Under the pieces are notes generated by a model, which had not been told where the DNA came from, searched no databases, and saw only the letters and a list, made by a program, of their open reading frames with translations. A stretch of 64,000 bases of DNA from Amphimedon queenslandica (lineage: Eukaryota > Porifera > Demospongiae > Haplosclerida > Niphatidae), in contig NW_003546507.1 of NCBI RefSeq assembly GCF_000090795.2, forward strand, positions 14,635 through 78,634. Reading direction: 5' to 3'. The translations under genes were made by a program, and so were the position numbers. Shown here one piece after another: positions 26,701 to 38,129 of this stretch (positions are counted from its first letter, which is position 1; every line of letters starts with the position of its first letter).

Positions 26701-28182
26701 CCTTGGGTATTTTTCAAAAACTGGCCCATTTTTGGTAAGAACCATAAGCTACATTGTCTCCTGCAGGTTCTCTATCATGGTGTGGTGATGTATTGTGCAG
26801 TGGTAGTCGTGACAACATGATATTACAGTGGGACCCTCGTCTACCTGCCTTCCCCACCAGGAGACTGTTAGGCCACGCCCAGGAGGTCTGTGGACTTCGC
26901 TGGTCCCCTAATCACCAGCACCTGGCATCAGGAGGAAACGATAATAAAGTGAGTTTTTGAATTAATTATTTAATTAATTTTTAATTAAATTTGTGCCTCA
27001 TTAGTTATTCATATGGGATGATTCATCGACCACGCCCATTCATTGCCTATCGGATCATAAAGCAGCCGTAAAGGCTCTTGCATGGTCACCACATCAAGTA
27101 AGTGAAGAAAGAGTTAAAAACTATATTGTACACCTCCATTATTAATTATTATTAATTATTATTCTACCACGCCTACTTGCAATTGACCAATAAAATTGCA
27201 GCATTGTAGCCCAATTATTTTTTATATTAACCTACATGTAGTTCGTTAAATTATAAACCTACCTTTCTAAATTAAATGGCTAATTATTAATAATAATATT
27301 ATTGGTTGATCCTTCTTATCCATTATTTCCCCAGCATGGACTATTAGCCTCAGGCGGAGGTACAGCTGACAGGACCATCAGGTTCTGGAATGTACTAACC
27401 GGCCAGTGTCTCCAGAGTGTTGATACTGGGTCTCAGGTATGTAATCTCTCCTGGTCTCACTCTTCCTCCGAGTTTGTGAGTACTCACGGCTACTCTCAAA
27501 ATCAGATCATAATCTGGCGGTATCCCTCGCTGGTTCAAATAGCTAAACTAACTGGTCACACTACAAGGGTCTTGTATCTGGTGAGTGGAGAGAGAGAGGG
27601 AGGGAGGGAGGGAGAGAGAGAGAGGGAGAGAGAGAGAGGGAGAGAGAGAGAGAGAGGAAGAGAGAGAGAGAGGGGGGAGAGGGGGTGGAGAAAGGAAAGA
27701 GAGAAAGGATCACATTATTATTGCTTATAGTGTAACTACATGTACATATATGTACATTCTAACTAAGCATCTCTTCCATTACCAAGTAGACTATTAAAAG
27801 GCTACACTAGACTATTAAAATATGATGTACATTGCACATGCTGTACTTGTATTTATAATTTTTTTCTTTCTTTTTTTCTAATTAGGCAATGTCTCCTGAT
27901 GGTCAGACTATAGTCACTGGAGCTGGGGACGAGACACTGAGGTTCTGGAACGCATTTACTAAATCAAAATCATTAAAAGTGAGTCATCTACTCTTGATAC
28001 TAACTTGATACTGATCTCTCTCCCCTCCCCCTCTCTTTTAGAAACCAAATACTCCATTGGAAATGGCATCATACATCCGCTAAAATTCAAAATGCCATCC
28101 TCTCTCTCTCTCCTCCTCCTCCTTTCTCTCTCATTCTTAGAAACCAGATACTCCATTGGAATTGGCATCATACATCCGTTAA
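20491..28182 (+). CDS. FZR1: FZR1/Cdh1, APC/C coactivator, 491 aa, alternative last exons
   Basis: Twelve exons: 20491-20535, 20858-21028, 21248-21276, 23345-23435, 23739-23869, 25275-25458, 25791-25959, 26767-26948, 27005-27097, 27335-27580, 27886-27978, then 28042-28083 or 28141-28182. With either last exon the protein has 491 residues (human 496). Known role: binds substrates (D-box, KEN) and activates the anaphase-promoting complex in late mitosis and G1. Seen: the C-box [30 protein letters not shown], a seven-blade WD40 propeller with [62 protein letters not shown] and [13 protein letters not shown], and a C-terminal Ile-Arg (IR) tail. FZR1 is favoured over Cdc20 by its wording in the [19 protein letters not shown] segment. 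Intron 3 carries three repeat elements and intron 7 the 178-bp array. Confidence 0.96.
21324..21768. repeat. 61-bp-array TIR element, reverse orientation (FZR1 intron 3)
   Basis: Reverse-complement orientation relative to the 11.6 kb copy: the unique segment comes first (GAGGACACCTTTATAATG-like words), then 61-bp units and then shortened units of about 47 bp (GGACAGGTAGTGTGGTCCTT), showing internal deletion within the array. Confidence 0.8.
22074..22469. repeat. 61-bp-array TIR element, forward orientation (FZR1 intron 3)
   Basis: Five 61-bp units followed by the unique segment with CAGAGGTGTCCTCATTTCAA. It lies about 300 bp from the opposite-orientation copy, so the intron could form a large hairpin. 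Confidence 0.8.
23111..23274. repeat. Related short TIR element without tandem units
   Basis: CCTCTCTTAATGGACACTCT at one end and AGTGTCCATTATATAGAGGC at the other form inverted ends related to the 61-bp family. The same element in the opposite orientation is at 37400-37574. Confidence 0.65.
26030..26745. repeat. 178-bp tandem family, 4 copies (FZR1 intron 7)
   Basis: The AGCATAAGGACATCAATATG landmark recurs near 26104, 26266, 26442 and 26622 (162-180 bp spacing). Each copy holds CCATGG(G)CTATAG or a variant. Orientation is the same as at 4.6-5.4 kb. Confidence 0.85.
28141..28182 (+). CDS. FZR1: Second copy of the FZR1 terminal exon
   Basis: It encodes [13 protein letters not shown] and a stop, against [13 protein letters not shown] in the copy at 28042-28083. 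Both copies have their own acceptor (TTTTAG and TTCTTAG) and both end in the IR dipeptide that docks the coactivator on the APC/C. The duplication unit is 99 bp and includes the CT tract. Either exon could splice to 27978 in frame. Transcript data would tell which is used. Confidence 0.7.
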   Translation, partial: KPDTPLELASYIR

Positions 28183-28479
28183 ACTTCAAAACGTCATCCT
28201 CGTCCTCTCTCCTCCTCCTCCTCTCTCTCTCTCTCTCTCTCTCATGGTAGCAGCTGTTTTTAGAGTGTCGTAGAGTTGTAGTAGACCATTTGATTAATGG
28301 AAGTAGTGACAGAAGGCTCGGCCCTTTAGACAATTTTCTTATTCTTTTTCAAACCTCATTAATTCATTCACTTCTCTTTCTTTACAACTTTTAATTTTTA
28401 GCTCGTTTGTCTAGCAATTATTATTATTATTTGTTTGTGTACAGAATTGTTTTTATTATTGATTGTGATATCGTGGTTA

Positions 28480-28514
<35 letters not shown>

Positions 28515-31405
28515 GTAAATAGAATTGTGTGGAAATTTAAATTTGAATTTGAATTTCAAATTTTACTAATGTCTATGATCTGTGAAAGCAATGCATGCAT
28601 GTCATGTAAAAAACTAAGAGCTTATAAAGTCTGGCCCCTACCACTGCTAGGAGACTGGAGTGACTTCCTTCTTTCCTATGGATTGCAGTTGGTGTAGTCT
28701 TCATAATCATTTTTATTTTTAATGACAAATGTCGTAACTTTTACTGAACTTATTACAGATATATACATGCACATCTTGAGATAAATTTGGAACCTTACAA
28801 ATTACAATTTTAATTTTAATTTCTACACAACATAATATTCTGTACACTCATTATAAAGTGGTGTGTCTGTGTTGGTGGCTCATTTAGCATTACTGCACAG
28901 CATTAACTGTAGAACAGGCAATGACAGTTCAAATCGCCATATAAATACATGCAATTAAAATTTAAAAGAATTATTTTTTTAAAAAAAGATTAAAAACTAG
29001 TATATAAATCTCTAGCTTCAGTCTTGAGTAGCATTCCACTTGATATTTCATCTTTACTTCAGCTTGATCCTATCAATGATAATATTAAAATCCTGATGCA
29101 TACTTACCTTTAGTATTGTTATTTCTCTTCTTGTATGTAGTGCTCTTAGCATCACTAGCAGCAGTAGCCACTAGTGATCCCAGGCAACGCCACGTGGAGG
29201 CGGCACTACATTGCTGCCCAAAAATTATAAAAACCTGGGGCCCCAGGTAAAAAAAATACTAATAATAAATGATAATAAATAATAATAAATAATATTATTA
29301 AATCATAAAAAAATAATAATAAAATAACAAATAAATAAAAATAATAAATTTAATTATAAAAAATAATAATAAATAATAAAACCTAGATCTATAACTTATA
29401 CCTACACTATATAACCTGTATCCTACAACTACCTGTTTCTTAATTTCTATACTATAACTACCTTCTAATTTCTACTAGCTATACAATACCATACAACTAT
29501 ACCTGCTTCCTAATTTCTACTACTATACCTACACTATACCTATAACTACCTTCTAATTTCTACACTATAACCTATATCCTAGGTATAACTACATGTTATC
29601 TATAATTTCTACTACTATACCTACACTATATAACCTGTATACCTAACACTACATGTTTCCTACAATTTCTACTACTATAATTTCACTATATAACCTCTAC
29701 CCTTCTAATTTCTACTACTATACCTATGACCTTTAAATTACACAATGATACCTATACCATATTAACCTTGCTATAAAAGTACATTCTCATCTTATGATAC
29801 CATACCATTCATACCTACATTAACCTATGAACCTTAACATGACACAATGATACCTATACCATATTAACCTTGCTATATACAAATACATTCCTATCTTAAT
29901 ACCATACCATAATTTACCTATACCTACAACTTATATTGTATACACAATGTAAGTCAAGTTATCTTAATAGTGTACCATTATCTAATGACCTATTACTACC
30001 TCCTACCATTACTGTCTATATATTGTAATTAATCTCTACAACCTTAACATAATAAGAGTAATATTAATGCACAATTTACCACACAATATGTAATCAAGAA
30101 TAATTATTAATTGCAAATTGTGCATCCATAAATTAACAATAGATACTCGCCATGAAATGCGAGTGTCTATTGCTTAGGACCTTAAACTTAGAAACAGTTT
30201 AACGTCATGTTTAGGACTGTTAAAATCTAACAAAATTTGCAATTAAATAGGATTTTACAACCATTTGGTAACACATTGGTTAGGGTGATCCTATATTGCC
30301 TACATTATAACCTGTGACCATTAATACAGTACCAGTAACATAAAAACTACACAGTCCTACCTACTACCATATTGACCCTACAGCAGTAAGGGATTCTCTA
30401 ATAACAATAACATGCACAGCTACAGCTACAGACAATAATAATAATAATAAAGTAAGAGATTAGGTATTACTAGCTGCATGGAGGCAGTCCAAACTATAGC
30501 AATACAATAATACAATAGCAACTTGCTCCAAAATCTTAATGTAATGCTGTACTCCAACACACACACACCAGAGAACTTAGCTCTCCCATGATCCAATCCA
30601 ATTTGGACTTCAAAAACTTCACAAACACATCAAAGACTTTAAAAACCAAAGACTTCACGAGGACTTGAAACCCACTACCTTTACAGCTCCTATGAATCAA
30701 ATAAAAACAAGCTAACATGTTAATTTCCCAAATACACTCTTTACCTCCCTCTCCTCTCTCAATAACCAACTCATGATATAGTGATACTGCTGTCCATCAG
30801 CTCCTCCTCCTCCTCTCTCTCCCTCCCTCTCTCTCTCTCTCTAAGATGATCCTCTACTGTCCTCTCTCTCTCACTCTTTCTCCCTCCCTCCCTCCCTCCC
30901 TCTCTCTTAAAGGCTAATGTCTTCAGGAGCTATAGCTAGAGGAAGGAAGCAACAATATTATATTGAAGTACATGTACTGTACTATTTAATTGTACATGTA
31001 CTGTATATTTAATTAATTAAGTGTACATGTACTATTATTAGTTAATTACATGTACTTATTATTTAATTATAGTATTTAATTACATGTACTATTATTAATT
31101 ATGAGTACAAGTACTGGCTATTTAAGAGGAAAGGTAGCATTGGAGTATTAGAAATAAGAGGGGAATTAAGAAAAGAGGAATAAAGAAAAGATAGAAAAGA
31201 AGGAAAAGAGATAACTAACCCTTGTTTTAAAAATATTAAGGAGATGGTTGTAGATGACGATTAGGCTATTACAATCTTCAGGCTCGTTTTTATTAAATAT
31301 GTGTACCATTCTTACCTACAGCGACAAGAAGGCATGCTGTATTTTGGCAGCTACCTGACCTCTCTTGAACACTGCAAACAGCAGTCAGTTTTGACTAACT
31401 GTTGA
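28183..31405. other. Gene-free, AT-rich region downstream of FZR1
   Basis: No supported coding region. It holds an (ATT)n run near 28478-28513 and, at 29230-29900, degenerate low-complexity sequence built of words like CTATACCTACACTATA and TAATTTCTACTA. CT-rich tracts lie at 30807-30908. A block near 29147-29180 (ATCACTAGCAGCAGTAGCCA) recurs near 33337 (ATCACTAGCAGTAGTAGCCA), 4.2 kb away. Confidence 0.5.
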
Positions 31406-31722
31406 CCATGCCTGATACACACACATACACTATACTAGCAATACATGATTGGAATTCCTACATCCCAGCACACACCAGTCAACATATCCCAAGTAATATT
31501 ACCTCGTGAGAAAGATCCTGTCAAGAATGAAAAGCTGGACACACTAATGAGGGTGTGTATGTGGGTTGGGTACAAACCCACACACACACACACCCCCAAG
31601 AATGTGTTACTGCAATCAATGCACCAGCTTTCCATTCTTGACAGCATCTCCCTCACAAATATTACCAGAAACATACTGCCTAGTGTATGACGGGACTACT
31701 ACAACAAGCATATCAGGCATGG
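31406..31722. repeat. Imperfect fold-back element
   Basis: GTAATATTACCTCGTGAG...CTGTCAAGAATGAAAAGCTGG near 31492-31537 is inverted near 31628-31670, and CCATGCCTGATA (31406) is inverted at 31711-31722. This suggests a MITE-like inverted repeat of about 317 bp with a (CA)n-containing loop. Confidence 0.5.
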
Positions 31723-31993
31723 TGGTAGGAACGGGGAGTGTCCTTACACTATAGGGTCCTTTACATTACAACATACGCGCGATGTTTTGTGTAACAAGCC
31801 CCTCCCTAATGGTATTATACGCATGCAAATGAGGACATACATATAATGACATGCAAGGATTGTATGAGTGCGTTACTAGCTGGGTCTGGTCGGCCAGCCC
31901 AGCTAGTATTACAACTATTGACTCGCTGATTAATCCATGAGAATCCATCCTACGATATTTCCAAGTGAATTCTTCCATGAATCCTTTGAACTT

Positions 31994-32345
31994 TCATGAG
32001 ATTTTGACCGTTCCGGACTTGAATGGTTTGACGGGAACGTACGAGTCCTGTCGACTTAAAACATGTCCTTGAAGTTCAGCTCCTAAAATTAAATAAAAAG
32101 AAAACAAGTTAACATGAGCAGTATACACTATCAAAACAAATAACAATAGAGAGGAGACAACATGTACAACAAGCAACAACTAATAGAAAAAAGGCTATAA
32201 CAACATCTAATGGTAAACAACAACAACTAGTGAGAAACATGAGGCTATAACAACTAATGGCTGCTATAATAACTACATGTACAGGATCATGTTAAGGTAC
32301 ATGGCCCTTAAATAAAGCAAAATCCTCACTTGCTATCACATCCAT
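31994..32345 (-). CDS. Candidate 34-residue micropeptide, two coding exons
   Basis: Seen: ATG at 32345 in a good context (AACAATGG), exon 32330-32345 ending at donor GTGAGG, and exon 32082-32330's partner 31994-32082 preceded by a pyrimidine tract and TTTTAG. Joined, they give 34 codons and a stop, starting MDVIARAELQ and ending PFKSGTVKIS. The splice phase matches exactly. Upstream non-coding exons (about 32444-32330, 32673-32534, 32810-32732) with consensus splice sites lead to a TATA promoter near 33004. I do not recognise the product; it has no signal peptide or membrane segment. It could instead be a non-coding RNA with a chance frame, and unspliced reading gives a 17-residue peptide. 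An upstream short ORF (ATGACTAG) is present in the leader. Confidence 0.4.
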
Positions 32346-32533
32346 TGTTCCTCCAATTAATTAGACTAGTCATTGGGTGGGCGTGGTCTCCGAAAAAATG
32401 GCGGGAACTTTAAAAAGCACGTGGTAGCATAAAAGCACAGGATCCTGTAAAATGAAAAATAAGTGACAACAATAACAAAATAATAATAAAGAAAAAGGTA
32501 GAGTGGAAAAAAGGAGATTGTGGCATAGCTAAC

Positions 32534-32810
32534 CATAGCAGGGGTAGCAGCCATTGAAGAAAGAGGTCACAATCCTCCATGACCTTTTAGAGAGAGAGAG
32601 AAAGAGAGAAAGAAACTGAAGAGAAAGGGAGATTGCTGCTGGGTATAGAAAAGAAGGGCTAACTGCTGGTAACCTGTAAAGAAAAGAAAAATACAAATGA
32701 AGGAGTGATTGAGAGAGTGGCCATGACTAACCATAGCAGCCATTGAAGGAAGAGGTCACAACCCGCCATGTGACCTTTTAGACAAGAAAACTGAGCCAAC
32801 TGGTGGTAAC
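32534..32810 (-). ncRNA. Tandemly duplicated putative leader exons
   Basis: Two related blocks (32732-32810 and 32534-32673) each start after TTTACAG, contain GTTACCA(C/G)CAGTT, AGGTCA and CTTCAATGGCTGCTA, and end at CTATG before GTTAG. They look like duplicated 5' leader exons of the minus-strand transcript that leads to the micropeptide frame. No protein is supported here. Confidence 0.4.
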
Positions 32811-32974
32811 CTGTAAAGAAAGAGAAAATACAAATGGAGGAGGGATTGAAAGAGAGAGAGAGAGAGGAGGAGAGAGAAAGAAGGAGACTGTGGCCATGAC
32901 TAACTGTAGCAGTATCTCTTGACTAGGAGAGAGAGAGAGCTCTTGAAGACTGAGCCTTTGGTGCCAAAAAATGG

Positions 32975-33062
32975 CAGAAATGACTAAAGAGGAAGAACAG
33001 CTCGTTTTATACCCGCTGGGGCTTTCCCGGGAAAGGGCCTTACCGCGCTAATCTGATTGGTC
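32975..33062 (-). promoter_or_regulatory. TATA/CCAAT/kappaB promoter on the minus strand
   Basis: Reading the minus strand: CCAAT (GACCAATCAG) at about 33053-33062, a kappaB-type GGGGCTTTCC (plus-strand reading) at 33019-33028, then GTATAAAA at 33004-33011, about 30 bp before a plausible start near 32975. This ordered set is unusual in the window and points to an inducible transcript going left. Confidence 0.5.
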
Positions 33063-33756
33063 AGATCTATGCTCCACCCACTGTTAGTCAGCAGTTTTCA
33101 CTTTTGACCAAATTTGGTCAAAACTTACTCCAGATCACGTGAGCTCAACTCAAAGGCGCGGCTAGTTATTAAACTCGCGTTACTGATCTGAATGCAGACA
33201 ATGTATTGGTAGATTTGTAGTTTTAAAAATTCACAAAAAATCCAATTGTGATCAGAATCCACTCAAACTTTCTACACAACATGAAAACATGTATATGCAT
33301 TGGTTAACAAAGAATGCATAGATATTAGTATCAGTATCACTAGCAGTAGTAGCCACTAGTGACTCATCCCAGCAGGATACAGTGATACCTTTATTTTGTA
33401 TATGTACCTACATATTAATGCTCTCAGACATTGTATTGTATGGATATTGGAGGGTTGGTAAAATGGCAACCCGCAGTGGTGCTCCTCTGGTAAAATTAAT
33501 AATGGCATGTTAATGAACTTTAAGCACGAGTACTTCAAGCTTGTTTGTACATGTAAGACTTCACCATAGCAAGATGCAGCTGTAGCATAGGTTTAAATGG
33601 AGGTGCACTCTATAAAGCTGTATTATCACTGCTGTTCTATTACTATTATTATCAATAGTATTTGTGATTGATGAGGAATTGGCTACAAATGCAGTACAGA
33701 TATATAAAGTTTTTAAATGCTATCAGTTGAATATATAGAATTATAGGTTATGAGGT
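33063..33756. other. Spacer between minus-strand promoter and integrin beta 3' end
   Basis: No coding region is supported. It contains ATCACGTGAG and GGCGCGG near 33136-33160 (upstream promoter area), a fragment of the 178-bp family at 33220-33310, and the block shared with 29.15 kb near 33337. Confidence 0.5.
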
Positions 33757-34874
33757 CTAGTCATCTCCTCCGCCCACCACTTGGACTGTAGTCCGTGGCC
33801 TGTATTTCGGATTAATGTGACTCGTGGTAGGATCAACGAATAACGGATTGTCCCCACTCTATTGGGAAAGAGAGAGAGAGAAAAATTATTATACATCTAC
33901 ATGTACTACATCAGTTATACTGTACTCTTGTGTATATGTATAGTGGAAAGCTATTTTAGAGCACTACATGTATTACTGTACTGTTACAATTTACAGCTAC
34001 ATATTGCTGAGTATGCTAAAATGCAGATTTCATACTAGCACAATAGATTTGCCAAAATGATGCTTTGCCAATTTTAAAGTTATTATTATTTTTTCTTTCT
34101 TTCTTTCTCTCTCTATGCTTCTTTTTCTCTTACAGTGTTCCACAGTTCGTCCTCTTGGCTTTTCTTCCATGCCCTAAACTCTAGATATTCCTAAATAAAG
34201 TAACAATGATAATAATGACACTATAATTATATTATTTCTATCTTTCTTACAATCAGATACTTCATTGCAACCCAGAGTGCTATTACAATGATTGCCAGCA
34301 GTATGATTCCTATTGTAACCACTAGCGGAATGACAAATATTGGAAAGGCGGAGCTACAACCAGCTACAGTAAAGAAAATAAATTCATAATAGGACTTCGA
34401 TGCATGAGATTTGGATCTGCATGTACTATTGTAACAGTTTTATTTTTAAAATTAATGATACATTATTAATATTTAATTTTTATTGTTTTTAATGAGTACA
34501 AATCCCTTTCTAAATTTGTTTTAATTATTAAATTAATATATGCAGAATTAGGATTTCATAGTGCACAGTATTTCTTACCACTCCAGTCGTTAATGTCACT
34601 CTGTGTCTCATCAAAAATGACCATTATATTCCTTTCGGTTCCAAGGACATAGACTCCTACTTGATACGTGACCTCACAGTTGTCCTCTGTAATGGAGCAG
34701 GTCCTTAGTTCTGGAGGAGAGGAATTAGCAAGTGAACAGCTAGTACATCATTTACAATAATTATAATTATCATTTTTTAATATTTTTAGAGCGTTAGTAT
34801 AATGGTATTATTGGTATGTAGTGGACATAGAGAATAGAACAATTATTGGGTAATGTACTACTGTAGAATTAGGA

Positions 34875-34941
<67 letters not shown>

Positions 34942-35075
34942 TACCTTCATCAGTATTATTGTGTTCGTTAGGTGATACAATGCTCACATGATTACAGCTT
35001 GAGGGACAATTCTGCTCAATGTGACAACGGACACAGCTGGAGAGGAACGAGCAGGACCTGGCACAAACCTTAACA

Positions 35076-35148
<73 letters not shown>

Positions 35149-35149
35149 A

Positions 35150-35181
<32 letters not shown>

Positions 35182-36151
35182 TGTGTATAGGTTATAAGTT
35201 ATTTCTTACGCTGCATTCTTCACAGTAGAGACCAAATCTAACAGAATAATCTGAACACAAGCAAGTACCACAAGTACACTGGCCTGATCCTGAACATAAT
35301 TCTCCCTAAGAGAGAGAGAGAGAGGCAATAAAACAATTGATGCATATACAATATACACAACCAGTAATAGCATACTTATGTAATGTATACATGTACATAC
35401 ATGTACATGTATATGTACATATACATCTACCTAACATTAAATTTATCAGTGCATATGTTTATTTGATACTAGTATACTTTATTCTATTATTAATATTTTA
35501 TTTTATTCTATAATTAATATTTTATTTCTTGTTCTTACTGTGTTTCTATTAGCAGGTGCAACGCATGAGTCAGTGTCACTAGTACATCCACAGTTGGCAC
35601 CTGAGAAACCTTCACCACACCTACAGATACCATCACACCCACACACTCCGTGTCCGGAGCATGGTAAGACACGCCCACTTTCATGTACGCCTGACGGGCA
35701 GAGGGTGGGGTCACACTCACAAAATTGACCCTATAAAATTAATAATTAATATCATTAATTAATTAATTGCGCTGATATTTCCTTTCAAATATTATTTTAA
35801 AAAAAGACTTTTTATCATTATTTTTTACCTGGTATGTTTGTCCATTAGGTGCTCTGTTACATTCACATCTATTACAAACACAGGACCCCCTACCACTGCA
35901 TATCTTTGTACTATTACTGCTTGTACTATAGGGTCCGAAAATGAATGAATTTTAATGTGTTCCAGACCCAACTTACGTGCATCCTCCTCCACCTACGGCT
36001 GTTGCTGGACACTGGCAGATTGGTCCGTTTCTAGGGATGGCAGTTGTTATGGTTACAGTGGGAACAAGGGCTTACCGGTTGCTAGGGCAGATACAAGTGG
36101 AACACTCGTAAGTTCCGATACTAGAGCACACTGGACTACTGGTAACCTGGA

Positions 36152-36202
<51 letters not shown>

Positions 36203-38063
36203 TAATAATAATTATTACATTTTCTGATACATATACATGTACTTATGCTGTTCCAATCAAGTTTGGATTTTTTACAAATTTTTCAAGTTTCTCAAAAATT
36301 GAGCCAAAGTTCTATAATAGTCTTTGCTTTTTTGCTAGTTTTAAAATGCTCATAACTCAAAAATTATTTGTCGGAATCAGCTCAAACTTTCTACATAGCA
36401 TAAGAACATCAATATACATCAGAAAATGTAATAAAAAATTGGAAATTATTTAGCAAGGCATTAGAAAAAGCAAGCAAAACTTGACTATACCCTACCTGTT
36501 CCTTCTCACATCCACAAGAGCATATTCCGGACACATTAACAATGACATCACCAAACCCGATGAACTGAATATTCAATAAATGAGTCTCTCGACCAGTCAG
36601 ACTCCTCTTACAATAATCTGAACTTAATTCCAAACTGACCCCATACTGGACTGTATTGGGGTGCATCACATTGGTACACGTATCACCAGATATTAGGGTG
36701 CCATTGGAACTGGAGGAAGAGAGAGGGGGAGAGAGAGAAAGAGAGAAAAGAGGTGAACATACATGTACATGTAAATTTTTATGATTCCATGATTTCAGTG
36801 TACTGTATAATGCTTTACATTCAAAGAGCAAAAACTAGATCAGTTTTCACGCATAGAGGTCTGCAAAATATTCAATCACCATTAAGGACACATTACTAAC
36901 ATTGCAAATCTGTGAGAATTATTTTAGCAAAAAAATTGTAAAATTAAAGTGCTGTATAGCAGTGTTTTTATAATAGCAATATTTTACAGACTTGTGTCAT
37001 TATATCGGTGTTATTGATAATAATATATTTATGTATTTACCAATTATTTAAGGGCATGGCAGTCATTGTTAGCTCTGGAATGGCGTCCAGTCCATTTATG
37101 ACTGGCACTATTGTGCTTGATAGTTGCTAAAAATAGAATGACGTCATATTCCAATTCTAAAAATAGTAACCCACTATATATTGGTTCCTTATTAGTTCCA
37201 ATAAATTGTCAGCATTTGCAGATATTTCTCCAACGAAGGCACTCCTAATAATCTCGCTTAGTTGATTGTAGACCTCTGTAACACTCTTAGCAACTGCAAA
37301 TATCGGGATGATCCTTTGATCGTTTAACATCTCAGCAATCATAGTCGAAGTGGGATAATCCTTTAATTAAGAAATGATTGTATAAACTTGCAATAAGTAT
37401 ACAGTGTAGCCTCTATATAATGGACACTTTAAAAGTGTCTCTGTTATACAGAGGTGTCCTTTATGTGGAGGTTATTTTATACAGTAAGGAATGTAATTGG
37501 TACACTAGGTCCTGTCCGTTAAATGGAGGTGTACACTATAGAGAGTGTCCATTAAAAGAGACTACTATACTGTATATGAAATACCTAACTATAAACATAC
37601 TAATTATATTACTATTATTGTATTATGCATTCTTGTTCTGTAATATTATTAAAGTACATAGTAGTAGACTAGTCGTGTATTGCGTAGTTCATTTGTGAAG
37701 CTTCAGTTGTTGTCACTAATGTTTGGCACCAATTTCAATGGAATGAATAGTAAACATCAGAAGAATGTAATTTTATATTTCTCTCTCTCTCTCTCTCTCC
37801 CTCGTCTCCTACCACTAGTGATGCTTGATTATAGATCTTTGTTGTTGGATCTAAATGACATTTACCATCAGGTTGCTCACGCAGACCAGCTAACTATTGG
37901 AAAAAAAAAGAAAATATTACAAACATTATAAATATATAAATATACTAATATATGAATGTATTTAAATACTTTGCCGTCAAGTGCCATATGATAGTCCCCA
38001 TCAGTCAGTACCAGTACTAGCCTACGAGCATCTTCGACATCTCGCCAACCAATCTCACTCTGT

Positions 38064-38129
<66 letters not shown>

